Below, in pieces: positions 1-11,704 of a DNA stretch of 64,000 bases. This stretch comes from Capronia americana (Eukaryota > Ascomycota > Eurotiomycetes > Chaetothyriales > Herpotrichiellaceae). The notes under the pieces are model-generated. The model saw nothing but the letters and a program-made list of their open reading frames with translations. It made no database searches and was not told the DNA's origin. The stretch covers positions 124,001 to 188,000 of the forward strand of contig JADWQD010000011.1 of assembly GCA_016110215.1 (NCBI GenBank), given 5' to 3'. A program made the translations under genes and the position numbers. Each line of letters begins with the position of its first letter. Within the stretch, counting starts at the first letter, position 1.

Positions 1-1369
1 CGCCCTACGTCAACTTGTACGGCCGGAGACCAGCATATCTGGTGAGAAGCACTCTGAGTCCTCACGTATCGACCGGTGTCTCTGACGGACGTTGCAGATC
101 TTCACCTTGATCGCGATTGGCGCGAATGTTGGCTCTGGATATGCGTCTACCTATGCTCGAGAAATCGTTACTCGCTGCTTTGTTGGCGTCGGGGCTAGTG
201 TCGCACTGGCTATTGGAGGTGCCACTGCAAGTCTCCCATATTTGCAGTGTTGCTTATTTCGGTGCTGACACGGTCCAGATCTGCGATATGTTCTTCCAAG
301 GTGAACGTGGGAAATACATAGGCTTCTATGCTCTCGCTATTACCAATGGGGTATGTGAATTGTTTCCAACGAAGCCAGAAGTGTCTCCTTCCGCTGACAG
401 GATCATTAGCCGCACTTTGGTCCAATTGCAGGTGGTTATATCGCCTTGAATCTAGGATGGAGGTGGATCTTCTTCGTACGATCTTTGAGCCCGTTTCCTT
501 ATCTTATGTCGAACACTAACCCTTCTCAGATCAATGCCATAATCTTCGGCGGTGTTCTTGCGATCTTCATCGTCTCATTCCCAGAGACACTCTTCTCCCG
601 GGAGGACTTCAGCAAACTCGAAAACCAAACATACTGGCACAAAATGGCATTCCGTGGAAAGGTCCTGGACCGCAAGCTGACCCTTTCGGACTTTTCCAAC
701 AACTTCAAGATGCTTCAATATGTAGCGGTCACCCTTCCCTGCATCTACTACATGACGACCAACACTTACGGCTCGATTGTCTTCGTGTTGACTGCATCGT
801 CGATCACTGAGCGTCTGTACGATTTCAATACCGCGCAGAATGGCCTTCTCCTCGGCATTCCTCTAACGCTCGGCTGCTTGATCGGAGAGGCATGCACTGG
901 ATGGATCTCCGACGTTTTGATCAACCGCTACGCCCAACGACATGACGGGTACAGAAAGCCCGAGGCTCGCCTGTACCTTTGTTTTCTTGGCCTGTTGCTG
1001 CCTGCTGGACTGATAATCCACGGCGTCTGCGTGTCCAACGAAACACCGTGGATCGGCCTTGCTGTCGGCATGACGGTTGCCAGTGTCGGGGTGCAGGCCG
1101 GCACAACGCTAACATACGCCTACTGCACTGATTGCTATAAACCCCAAGCTGCAGAGGTGTCGACGATCATCAACCTATTCCGTCAGATCTTTGCATTCAC
1201 GATTGGCTTCTACGCCTTACCGTTCGGCGAGGGTGCAGGATTCGATGCCGCCTGGGGGACTTTTGCGGCCATCAACGTCGTCACCTGGTCTTCGCTGCTC
1301 TTGCTGATCTGGAAGGGTGAAAAGATTCGGAAATGGCAAGGTATTCCCAATCTGCACAAGGACTTGTGA
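1..1369 (+). CDS. MFS transporter, 3' part (5' end outside window)
   Basis: Proton-driven membrane transporter of the major facilitator superfamily; the substrate cannot be read from sequence. About 381 residues are visible. Exons: 1-41, 98-226, 279-350, 410-475, 530-1369, all joined in phase 0. The first visible exon gives the loop 2-3 motif NLYGRRP. Later exons give ICDMFFQGERGK and GPIAGGYIALNLGWRW, the signature around helices 4-5 of DHA1/HOL-type fungal carriers, followed by the C-terminal helices and a short polar tail. The intron at 227-278 starts GCAAGT and ends CAG, so it is a GC-AG intron; only this junction keeps the frame and the motif. The intron at 351-409 ends TTAG after a CTGAC branch site. 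The monooxygenase gene starts about 1.4 kb downstream on the same strand, so import of its substrate is possible but speculative. Confidence 0.88.
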
Positions 1370-2751
1370 GATATGAGCTTCGTTGCGAGCTACCGGTAGT
1401 TCAATGTCTCTTGATGGGGTGTTGGTATGAACGGCCTGATTAACATTGCGTGTCTTTAAAGTGAGGGAGAGCGGAGGAGTACACGCAGTAAATACAGCAC
1501 TGCAAAGTACAGAACAGAGAAAAGTGGTCAGGTACGTAGTCGGAAACAGAAGTATTTGTATCTCGACAGGACCAGACCAGACCAGACTAATGGTGTTCCA
1601 AATGGATGGTACTCGCAATGGTTTCTATTCCCTGCCCTCTCACCTCACTCACCTGATGCAACCACAGCCCCCATTCACCGAACAGGATCGTCCGTCATTT
1701 CACCTGATCATTGTGGCTTGCCAGAGTGGATGTGCTATAGGTGTGCCTGAGATTGCATTCGGGGAAGGAGCCTATCCCATCGCCTGTCTATCTATCTGTC
1801 TATCTCCGTGTGTGTATGTCTGTATCTATGCATGCCTGTGACGTGACATGCCCCTTTCCACACGCCGCTAGGTACCTATTGCAACTGGCCGGCGATGATG
1901 ATCCTAGGCATGCTACCAGCGGCAGTTCGGTACCTCTTAAGTTATTACTCTTACCAACACCGACGCCAACACCAACGCGTCAACCAAGGTGTTTCTTTCC
2001 GTCATCATCATCAGAAACAGAGTCATCCGCAGTGTGAAATTCCGGCCGGAAGTGGGAATGAATGTCAACGATGTTAGGCCATTTGCAACCACGACCAGTA
2101 TTACGGAATTTATTCGACAGTTAGAATTTCTGCACTCTTTTCCTCATAACACATCATTAACCAATTCAGACGATATGTCAGTGTCAACAACGATCCGCTC
2201 GCAGCTGGTTCGGTGACTCTGGTTCCTTGGTCCGGGGAATAAGGTAAAAGAGTGGAGGCAGGGTTCTGTTTTCTCCCCGGGCCGATACCGCTGTGGGTTT
2301 AGCTTCAGGGGTGGAGAGAGTGACCCCGGCATCGTCCTCCGGAATATGGGTTATCGTTCCCTGACATCTTCGCGGCTGTTCTCCGCGTAGGACGGCACAT
2401 TGGACTTGTGATGGCTGGCCACTCCCGAAAGCACACTCACTGCATGGCGTGTCGTGTTGTTTGTCTTCTGGCGGCACCTGATGGAGGCAATTGTTGTACG
2501 GTAGCTGTGGCGACACATCCACTTGCGACATGCTCGTCCTCTCATTACAACCTACAACTCAATTTCTCGAGATCCCGCCAAGAAAACGTATATCAACACG
2601 AGATGGGCGCACGGCTGATGAAAGCTTGACTCTTTGTCGAAGTAGACGAGTGAGAGTTGTTTGGATGCTTCCCTGAGGGCCTCTAGTGAATATACACATT
2701 ACTTCTCTCCCCCCCTGCACGCCATTCTTTTGTCAAGCCCAGCAAGCAGTC
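1370..2751. other. Intergenic stretch
   Basis: No supportable gene. The open frames here are short, overlap on both strands and show no domain. A degenerate CTAT/TGTC microsatellite lies at about 1787-1830. The right end should hold the promoter of the downstream monooxygenase. Confidence 0.6.
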
Positions 2752-4549
2752 ATGCCTTCAGCAATTCTGCCCGAGGACACCGCCCCCGCTACCACTACCA
2801 CCGACCCTGCAACCTTCAAAGTCGCCATCATCGGCGGCGGGATAGGCGGCCTCACCACCGCGTTGAGCATTGCCTGCCAAAATCGAGACATCCAGCACAT
2901 CACCGTCTACGAACAGGCTCCCGCGTACAAGGAGATCGGTGCCGGGATAGGCATCGGCGTCAACGCCGCGCGCATCCTCAGGAAACTCGGCGTATATGAC
3001 GCCGCGAACGCCATCTCCGGGGAGCGCAATGGCGTGCATCGGAGCTGTCGACGCTATGACACTGGCGAGGAAATCGTCGCCGTTGGGTCCATGGACGAGG
3101 ACGGGCCTGAGGGCGTCAGGCAACTGAGCGTGCATCGCGCCGAGATCCTCGACGTGCTGTACCAGGAGTTGAGACGGAACTATGCCGGCCGTGTGACGCT
3201 CGAGACGGACATGAAGGCCGTTAAAGTTGAGGTATGTTATTGTGTTGCAGATCTTTTGTATCTGAGGTATATCTTGTTTTGGCTTACATCCCTTTTCCAG
3301 GACCACGGCGACGAAGTCACGATTCACTTCGCCCACGAGTCGAACGCGACCAACGCCGCGACCGAAAAACCTACCACCACAGCCACAGTCACAGCTAACC
3401 TAGTAATCGCATGCGACGGCATCCACAGCACCATCCGCAGCCAGTTCGCCCCAGACCAGCCGCGCTACAGTGGCCGCATCGCGTACCGCGGTCTAGTTCC
3501 CCTCACCGCCGCCCTGCGCGACAGCTGGCCCTACCCAAGCTACGCGGTCAGCTGGCTCGGGCGCGACAAGCACTTTCTCGTGTTCCCCATCTCGCGCAAT
3601 CGGACGCTCAACGTGGTTGCCTTCGTCACCAAGTCCGAGGCGGAGGTCCAGCTGGGCGATCTGCGTGAAAGCTGGACAAGCCGCGCGCCCCGCGACGAGC
3701 TCGAGCGAGAGTACGAAGGCTGGGAACCCACCGTTGGGCGCGTGATTCGCGACATGGAGGCCCAGCCGGGGAAGTGGCGGATCAACGACCGCGACTTGCT
3801 GGAACGGTGGACCTTTTTCGACGGCAAGGTCGTGCTGGCGGGGGATGCCGCGCACGCGATGCTCCCACATCAAGGTACGGTAACTCGTGATCCAAGGACA
3901 TTGATATTGATTTAAAACGTTGCAATTTTGCTAACGTCTTTTGGTTCCAGGCTCCGGCGCCGGCCACGCTATCGAAGACGCATACATCCTCGGACTGGTC
4001 TTGAGGGATTATTTTGCAGCTGCGGCGACAACTACGGCGGCGAACCCCCTAAAATCATACACGGCATTGTACCAGGCCGTACGACGCCCGCGGGCGCAAA
4101 AAGCCCAACTCACCAGCCGCGAGGCAGGCGACGTGTACGAGATGCAGGGGCCCGAGTTCGCGGGCATTGCACTCTACGAAGATTGTCTCCCCATTGTGCG
4201 CGAGAAGCTCAAATCTCGCATGAAGTGGGTTTGGGGCCATGATTTGGAGGCTGATTACGTTGAGGCTAGGAAGGAGGCGGGATTGGAGCCGTCGTTGACT
4301 GAGACAGCGAAGGAGTCATCGACCACTACGGCGATGAAGGGGGAGGTGGAGGAGGAAGAGGTTAAGGTAGACGAAGTAAACAAGGCGTGTGCTGTGGATG
4401 GGGTCGCGGTCCACCACTTCACGATGAGTGGGATGATGACGGATGGCGAGGTGAGTGGTACACTGAATGGTACGATCAAAGGCGAGGTCAAACATGCCCG
4501 CGGCCACGGTCACGGGCAAGGAATTAGTGTCATGGAGGTGGAGGCGTAA
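2752..4549 (+). CDS. FAD-dependent aromatic monooxygenase (salicylate hydroxylase-like) with long C-terminal tail
   Basis: Flavoprotein monooxygenase of the PHBH/salicylate hydroxylase class, expected to hydroxylate an aromatic ring with NAD(P)H and O2. Exons: 2752-3231, 3301-3874, 3951-4549; 550 residues. Landmarks: GGGIGG at 28-33 (FAD ADP moiety), ACDG near 197-200 (DG motif) and LAGDAAHAMLPHQG at about 339-352 (GD motif, FAD ribityl). The first intron (69 nt) is a multiple of three with no stop, so the unspliced frame also reads through. I chose ATG 2752; an upstream in-frame ATG at 2686 would add 22 residues that resemble 5'UTR. The catalytic fold should end near residue 450; the remaining ~100 residues are acidic, then Gly/His-rich (HARGHGHGQG), which is unusual for the family. 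A Zn2Cys6 regulator lies convergently downstream. Confidence 0.9.
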
Positions 4550-5164
4550 CATGGTCGAATACCGGCTGTAGGTGTCAACCACTAAATACAACGGGTGTGT
4601 TGAGTCAGAGGTGATATTGATATTTCGGATATAGTATAGGAGCCATTGGACTGGATAGGGGAGATGGCACACGAGGTACAGATACAGAGGGAGATACAGA
4701 TACAGATAATACAGATACCGGTATAAATGGTTATGGTAGGATATGATATGCCATCATACGGTGCATTAGTCTGGATATGACCAACACTATAATCCTCTTG
4801 TATATCAGAATGGACGTCCCTTTGCACGAAACGCACACTCGATCACAACGAAGTATATCCTCCACCAGCAGGGGGTCATGTCCTCAACCCGTACGGCACA
4901 CATCAGCGTGCAGCATCCGATTGAGCCGGCGGTATTTATTTCTTCTGGCGCGCGATACCTGCCTGCCGCACTGTTGTCCTCGCCGACTAATTATGAGTGG
5001 TTTTTAGTAGATGAGTCCGTCAGGCCAATTGCTCGATGTTGATGCTCGATCAAGGTGTAAACCTATCGCATGGTTCCTCGACTACGACGACGAGGTCGTG
5101 GACTGCCCGAGCATTAAACACAAAGACACTGCTCCGACCGTCGACGGCTCTATAGTGAGGAGGT
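4550..5164. other. Convergent intergenic region with GATACA-type repeat
   Basis: Lies between the stop codons of two convergent genes, so it should hold both 3' ends. It contains an imperfect CAGATA/GATACA tandem repeat at about 4674-4722. No gene is supported. Confidence 0.6.
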
Positions 5165-7896
5165 TCAAGCGAATCCATTGTACGTGAATCTTGCGTAAGC
5201 CTGAATCGGGAGAAAAAAATCGTCAGTGACAATCACGAAGATGGAAAACCGCGCATGCGTGGGTAATATATACCGGGTTGTCACTCCAATCGTCCATCAG
5301 CCCGGTCCAGCCTGTGCTGTCCATAAGCATGCTCTCGATGTTTGAGAACTCGTCCTCGAAGCCTGTCCAATGCGATACTTCGCCCAGCGTCGACTGAATT
5401 GGATATATACCCTGTGTAGCGCCCGAATGCAGCGAGGCCTGTTGATTCTGGGCTTGTGCTGGAAACGGAGTCGATGTCGCCAACAATGACGCCGGAATGG
5501 TTGAGGCAGTGGGTGCTAGATGGGAGCTCCGCTTTGGTGCACGATGAGCTTCTTGCGCTGCCGGGTTGTTTTTCGAAGTTGCGAGCGTGTTTAGTCTCGC
5601 TTGTAACTGTTGGATTGATTGCACGTATCGCGAGGCGAGTGGATGCATCTGACCGCCTACTCGGGAGAGGAGCTCGAGGCCCTGACGGATGGTCTGATCG
5701 ATGTCCAGGTTCGGAGGTAACCCGATGTCGGTTTTGGAGCGGGGCTCAACTGTCTCGTAGACCAAGAGCACGCCGAGAGCAGCGAAGACATCTACATACG
5801 TTCAGCGAAAGCTTTGCGAAAGGAACATCGAGGCTGCACTTACAATGTGAATTGTGCCAAAATGACGACAATTTGTTCTGGTGGTGCAAGGTTCTTACCT
5901 GATTGATCGAGTCGTAGGCGGCTGTAATACAGCGCTTGACACAGGTGCGCATGATTTCTTGTTGGAAGGCGTCGGTTACCCGATGTGTAATGTACAAGAG
6001 CAGAGTCTGGCGATGGATGAGATGTCGCGCATGGAGGAATCTACTGCTGGTCAGCGAGCCTGACAGGAGCACCATGAAGCAACTGGCATTTACCTCATCA
6101 TCAGAACATTTCGCTGTCTCTCGAAATGCCACTCTAGAGCCTGTGCTTCTGGTTTCAGGTGACTGGGGAGATTCTCTTGCCAGGCAACCAGTTCTCCGTC
6201 AAGTTGGATCGATAACGCCAACAACCGTGGCGGATCAATCACCGCTCTGGCTTTTTGCCTGTTTTCGCCTGAGCCGTGACCTCCGTAGAGAGTTCCCAGG
6301 ATCTTTTCCATCAACCGACATTGTGGAATGACCTGGTTGAAGTATTCCAATTTGGAAGGGATACCTGAAGGTTGACCGGCTTGTCTCTCGTTGGACAGAA
6401 ACTCGTCGTCCACCGCCAGTGGCATATCAACCTCGACTCCTGGGCCATCAGGCATCGTGGGTCGTCCAACCTTCATGCCGAGGACTCTGTCGATAACAAA
6501 GCAACCCCACCACACACGCTTTCGCACCTCCTGCTCTATTCTGTCGGTTGTAACTCTGGTTGGGTCAAGGTGTAGCCCTAGGCCTTGCGCTGTTCGTATG
6601 GCAAGACCGACAACTGTCCAGCAATTGTTGAGTTCAAGAGAACCATGGAGGTACTGGCCCATCAGCAGTAGCGCTTGAACCAGTTCGATTGTGCCCATTT
6701 GCAGGAGACCTGAGAAAATTAGGCACTTCGATCTTTTGAAATACCGCGTCCGATCGGAAGCAGATCGTCCGGTGACGTTGGCGTGGTCGCTTCCAAATGC
6801 GAAGACCAAATTGACTAGGCCGAACCATGCCAGCGACTGCTGTGTGACCTCCTCCCCACCAACATCTTGACTGAGCCATATGCTCCGGTATCGCTGTCGA
6901 AAAGTTCCTTCGTGGAGGTAGGGATTAAGCGGATGACGATATTTGAAATAGGCATCGACCAGGCGATCGGCCACGAATCTGGATGGTAGTCCAAAAGGAT
7001 CGTCGCAGTCGCCGCTCAAAAGCTCAAACACTGGCGCCGACGGGGACGATGCCGCGAGGGAAGCATTGCGTTCTCCGGGACCTGGTCGGTTGGGCTGTGT
7101 GGCGGAGAGATGGTCCTGTCTTCCCTCATTGGGAGAGCCAACGTTGGCTACAAAATTGAAGGTCGAGGACTCGCCAAAGTACTCGGTCGGCGTGCCTTTA
7201 GTAGCATCACTTAAGTCTGTTGTCCGATCAGATCCTGCCGTCGGGGGTTCCCTAAGGCGCTGCGAGGCTTGAATTTGATCGATGGAGGGTTGCTGAAATT
7301 GTGAAGACTGGTACCTGGTCGTCGTGTCGTGTGTACTATTACCATCGGCCAGGAGCACAACCGAACTACCAATGCCTCCAGTTGACGTAGACTCGCTGAG
7401 TCTTTGTGAGTCATTGACATAGCAGGAAGGTGCATTTCACTCACTAGTTCTGGGTGTTTGACCTTCGTGCCGCCTCGAGTTGCCGCTCGAGCATTTCATT
7501 TTGCATTTTGAGATCGTCGACATATCTTCAGGATTTCAAGTCTCAATATCAGGCTCACAAAGAGGCACTCTGTTAGGTTGTGCCAGGCTGGAGAAGGAAA
7601 CGGATCCCGGCCAAGGTGATGGAAGTTACGTACTCCTGCGTTACACTCACTCTCGCTCTCTGAGGTGAGTAGACACATTCCTGTCGCCGGTCTCTGCACT
7701 GCCCACACGACGGACGCTCGCCATCACATCTATTCTTCTTGATTCTACGCAGTCAGCCTTGTAGGATCGCACAGTGGAGTCCATGGTCCCACCTGCACAG
7801 ATCGCATGCATATGTAATTCGGCGCCTCTTGGGTGCCTGCTTCAAGCTTCCTGGATAGTCGGCCGGCGGAGAAACAGTGCCAGGCTCAGATGTCAT
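5165..7896 (-). CDS. Zn2Cys6 transcription factor with fungal-specific regulatory domain
   Basis: Nuclear DNA-binding regulator. Exons in coding order: 7896-7793, 7744-7634, 7525-7445, 7395-6094, 6043-5844, 5791-5274, 5200-5165; about 783 residues. The zinc cluster spans C31-C58 with exact spacing CX2CX6CX6CX2CX6C and is split by an intron inside it; basic residues KRRR precede it. A short coiled-coil linker follows (VDDLKMQNEMLERQL). The middle-homology domain (about 250-500) includes the typical VRKRVWWGCFVIDRVLG. After it, WHNSHYVFAALGVLLVYE is the usual C-terminal helix pair. The acceptor before exon 5 is CAGTAG, so two products differing by one residue (6043 or 6040 start) are possible. 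The last intron has a CACTGAC branch site; without it the frame would stop at 5223. The target is unknown; nearby genes are an aldolase-like gene and an FAD monooxygenase. Confidence 0.87.
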
Positions 7897-8223
7897 CCTG
7901 CATCAGGTGTTCTGTGTAACAAGATAATTCTCACAGCTCCCCAGGTGGAGGCGCGGAGTTGTTATGAGATCTGAGGGGAAGACGCCGGACTTTCGGCTGC
8001 TGATGCCGGAAAGTGGGAACGCATCCGGACAAGGTGTCATGCGGCACGGGATCTTGCGTTGGGACATCGTTGAGGTTGGCAATGACTGACGCAAGGAATA
8101 TTCGAGCCAGAAAAGAAACCAAGATTGATAGAGGCGTGGATGGTACAGTGGCCAAGGCGACTGGATCCGATGGGACTGCCAGTTCATTTAGATTCTCGGG
8201 GTGCAGATCATTCGACGCCATTG
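7897..8223. other. Intergenic promoter region
   Basis: Separates the start of the regulator at 7896 from the stop of the aldolase-like gene at 8224, both on the minus strand. It should hold the regulator's promoter. No further gene is visible. Confidence 0.55.
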
Positions 8224-9135
8224 CTAGGTCGAACCGTTGTGACCAGCATCGCAACGATCGGTCGCAGAGATCAAGTTACGATATATGGAGCTGTTCGATA
8301 CCTCAGCTTCCCACAATGGCCACGGTTTGACAGCTCCCATCCCAGTCGTAGTCCCAGTATCATGTGCTTCTCTGGCACTGAAGTATCTGACACTGCCGCC
8401 CAAACTGCTCGCGCTCATCTGGACTTTCGCATTTTGCTGGGTGTAGATGCTGTTGAAGATGCACATCTCCAGACTCTCTGCCGCCACAACCATTCCATGG
8501 CCTCTCATCAGCACAACAGGATGCTTGACCTGCCCTTGCTCTCCTAGAGCTCGCGCCAGGGAGGACGCAAGCTTTATGTTCTTGACAAGCATGTCCTGAT
8601 TGTCAGACGGATCGTGTTGGTAGACTGAAGCCGCGTCCCATACTGGCACTGCGGTGCCGAGAAATCCGGCCATGTGAAAACAGGCCGACAGGGGAACTGA
8701 AGATATTGAAAATGGCACGACTTCGAGACTGTGTGAGTGTACCACTGATTGGACAGCTGGATACGCTTTGTATACCTCTGAATGAATGAAGCGCTCTGAG
8801 AACCCTGCTCAAAGTCAACACGACCCAGTATGCAAAGAATAAGCTGCACACAGCGGAACAGTGTCTGTGATAGCTGATAGCATACCTCTCGGAGCGTCAG
8901 GGCTCACTGGTTGCCCGTCTTCAATTCTGTAAATGACGAGGTCTTCCATGCTTGCAACCAAGGCCGGTGCGAGGTATCTGGACATCAAGAATGTCGAGTT
9001 GGAGAGGCGCACCGAGAGATGTCCGTATGCGTCCACAAGATTGTGCTGGTGAAGCATATGACAACCGTCCACGTATCTTTTCAGCAGAGCAGGCGAAACC
9101 TTGCACAGTTCTATTACGGCATCGGTCTCGTCCAT
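8224..9135 (-). CDS. Class II aldolase/adducin-domain protein
   Basis: Cytosolic zinc-dependent aldolase/epimerase-fold protein, 276 residues, close to the usual length of stand-alone fungal members. Exons 9135-8886 and 8804-8224, joined in phase 1 through an 81-nt intron. Motifs: HNLVDAYGHLSVR near the N-terminus, HSH at 106-108 and RGHGMVV with H186, which together supply the three zinc-binding histidines. The C-terminus (WEAEVSNSSIYRN) matches the family ending, so I did not splice out the possible donor there. The start ATG 9135 gives the usual short lead into the domain. The gene is divergent from the Zn2Cys6 regulator starting at 9918, sharing about 780 bp, which suggests control by it. 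The substrate is unknown; relatives act on sugar phosphates or hydroxy-keto acids, including aromatic breakdown products. Confidence 0.85.
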
Positions 9136-9917
9136 GACGATTCTTTCTCGGTGATTGTCGAGGCAATAGTCAACCAATTTTACTGTCGCTGGTGTCGATA
9201 TGCCTCTATACTGTGGGGCCTGGGAGAACGTCAAGTGTTGTGGCCACACTGTGCCTTACTCGGGTCCGGGGACATGAGCCGAACATTGACGATTTCTCGG
9301 CTGCGTGTTCCGCGGATTCGGGGGACATCAGCCAGGCAACTGTTAGAGGAGGTGGTGAATTTCCGGGCACCGTGTTGTAGCATCTGTGAGGTAGCAGGAT
9401 CTCAGATCGGTGCACAGCATGTAGAAAGTTAAAATGGAGCATCTGCAGTTGCAACAATGAAATTTCATGCAGAAAAGAGAGTGGCCGCAGCGGGTGTCTC
9501 GGTCTGGGCAATTGCTTCTCCCTAAGCGCTGCGCGAGCGGCAGCTGTGCTCAACCAGAAAAACAGCCTAAGTTAGGCAGGTCAGGCCAAACCATGACGCC
9601 CATCAACCCCGCAAAACTCAAGCTGCCCGCAGTCTCTAAGCACCGACTCAGGCACCTATGGGTACCTATGGCCGCTTAATCATCATGTGCAACTTTCTCC
9701 GAGATTTGGTGGCTGACCAATCCTCTGCGATTCCACCACGCCACCGACACGCGGACTGGGGTAAGTAATTCCACGAGAACACTCTATGCCGGCATTTGAA
9801 CATTGCACCAGAGAACAATCACGGCGCATCATGAACTCAGGCTAAGCCCCTACCGAATCAAGCCTGTAATAAGAATCCAGCAGTCTCTACGATTTGAAGG
9901 ATGAGCAGGATCTCGCC
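9136..9917. promoter_or_regulatory. Divergent promoter region of aldolase-like gene and Zn2Cys6 regulator
   Basis: Contains no supportable gene and lies head-to-head between two starts. The arrangement suggests shared regulation, but I could not pick out a specific operator. Confidence 0.5.
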
Positions 9918-11654
9918 ATGGGAATAAAGGGATGTTGGACTTGCAGAGGTAAACACATCAAGAGAGCCAGCTGACACTCTGCTGATTTCTGCCTAGAGCG
10001 CAAAGTTCGATGTGACTCGCATTGGCCGAGATGTGGCAACTGCACGAAGGCGCGGCGTGTTTGTCAAGGCTATGGCATCCAGCTGTCCTGGCCGCGAGAT
10101 GGCGACAGGAAAAGAGCAAAAATCTCACGAGACACGCGCCGCGCAGTGAATACTATTCAATCAAACGTCAAGAGGTTCTTGAATTCATCTTCCTGGGACG
10201 TATCCCTATCGGAGGAGCTAGAGCACGGAAGGGTTTCCGGTGAAGACTACCTTTGGCAACCCCCTGTCACAAGCTTGCTTGATCCTAACGCTAGTTACCT
10301 GTAGCTCGTTACCTTCGTACCATGAAAGTCCCTCGGCCGACCTATCTATCGCCCACCGTTTTAAACGGAGAAGAATTGCATTTGCTAGGGTTCTGTATGT
10401 AGGGTGACTCTCCAGACCCAATCACCCTTCTGACCAAAACATCTCAGTCAACGAATCAAGATCACTGATACTAGGACCAACCGATGAGGAGGCTTTGGCA
10501 CAATTTATCTTGAGAATTGCCTTCTCAGATCCATCCGATACGACCAATCCCGTCCTACAAGGCGTGTTTGCTCTAGCATCACTACAGCTTCACGGCAGCG
10601 TGAGGAGCTTTCGCTACAAGAATCTTGTCATATCATCAGTTAAAGAGTCAAACAATTGGCTCGACGAGAAGACGCTGCTTCAGAACTTGATGGCAACGAT
10701 GCTTTTGTATCATCATGAGGTAATGTCATCCCGGCCCGTACAGGCTGGCCATGGTCGGCTAATGATCACAGCTCTCGCTCGAATCAAATTCTAAAGGGAG
10801 TTGGGTCATATACCTATGCGCAGTGAAAAGGATCATCAACACATCACCGGCAATCCACAAGCTAGTTCGGCAAGAATATTCAGTCTTCCTTGACTGGATC
10901 TACTATCACGATGCCCTCTCAGAGTTCACTGTCAGGCATTGGATCGTACCTTATGAAGGTTGCGACTTTGCTCCGACGGCAAAATCACCCAGAGCCCTCG
11001 AGGGAAGCGGTTCAACGGTAAATGGAAGCCTTGTGCACGTTCTTCGGCATCGTCTTCTAATACTGCGGCCAGGTAGTGGACAACATCGGCTGTCCAACTG
11101 ACGTGCTCGAGCTCGTTGTCCATACATGTAGACGAGCTATAGCCACGAAACCCTCCGAGACCAATGCTGGAATGGAGCGCACGGAGGTGCTGGAACAAAA
11201 CATTTCCCGCGCACTGGGCGATTATGGCCCCATTCACGTACCATCTGCGACACCGATGGACCGGAACACCATGGTCTCGGATCTTCATCGACTCGCGTGC
11301 TTGATATATGTCAATCGGGCGGTCCATTGCGTTTCCGGGACAGAATTCCGTCATAGACGGCTTGTGCGGGAGGGAATATTGCTGTTGACCAAGATGAGGA
11401 CATGCCAGAACGCGTGGCCATTGTTCATTATTGCGTGCGAAGCAGTCGACGACAGTCAGCGCCTTGCCATCCTGGACGTCTTTGAACAAAGTCGGCAAGA
11501 TCGAAGACGGAGATCGAGCCACATTCATTTTATTCAGCATATGGTTGAGGCTGTGTGGAACCAGCGTGATCTGGATGCGGAGAACAAAGTCGAATATCTG
11601 ACTATTTTCGATGCGGTTGTCGGTGGAGTTCCATTCATGCCACCATTTGCCTGA
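9918..11654 (+). CDS. Zn2Cys6 transcription factor (short fungal-trans_2-like type)
   Basis: Nuclear regulator, 487 residues. Exons: 9918-9948, 9997-10239, 10305-10394, 10448-10719, 10772-11017, 11073-11654. The zinc cluster begins at residue 6: C6, C9, C16, C23, C26, C33 with spacing CX2CX6CX6CX2CX6C, again interrupted by an early intron, followed by GIQLSWP as in many fungal regulators of this class. The body contains helices LAQFILRIAFSD, LLQNLMATMLLYHHE and GSWVIYLCAVKRII. The intron at 10240-10304 was chosen because it keeps the frame, has a CTAAC branch site and restores PRPTYLSPTVL; a shorter 35-nt alternative looked too small. The stop lies 50 bp from the stop of the convergent SDR gene. 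Likely regulates the divergent aldolase-like gene or the SDR (inference). Confidence 0.83.
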
Positions 11655-11704
11655 GTCCAGTCTGATATTCTAATCAACATAGACCCATTCACCGTCCAGC
11701 CTAG

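Noticed and set aside
2686..2751. Upstream in-frame ATG of the first monooxygenase
   Set aside because: The 22 added residues are not typical of the family; ATG 2752 gives the usual distance to the GGGIGG motif.
2758..3336. 192-codon minus-strand open frame opposite the first monooxygenase
   Set aside because: It mirrors GC-rich third positions of the plus-strand gene, has no domain and would overlap an exon with clear flavin motifs.
5792..5898. Donor GTAAGA at 5898 in the first Zn2Cys6 regulator
   Set aside because: No acceptor keeps the frame. The GTAAGT donor at 5843 joins in frame and restores WHNSHYVFAALG.
10293..10327. 35-nt intron in the second Zn2Cys6 regulator
   Set aside because: Shorter than other introns here and lacks a branch site; 10240-10304 keeps the frame and has CTAAC.
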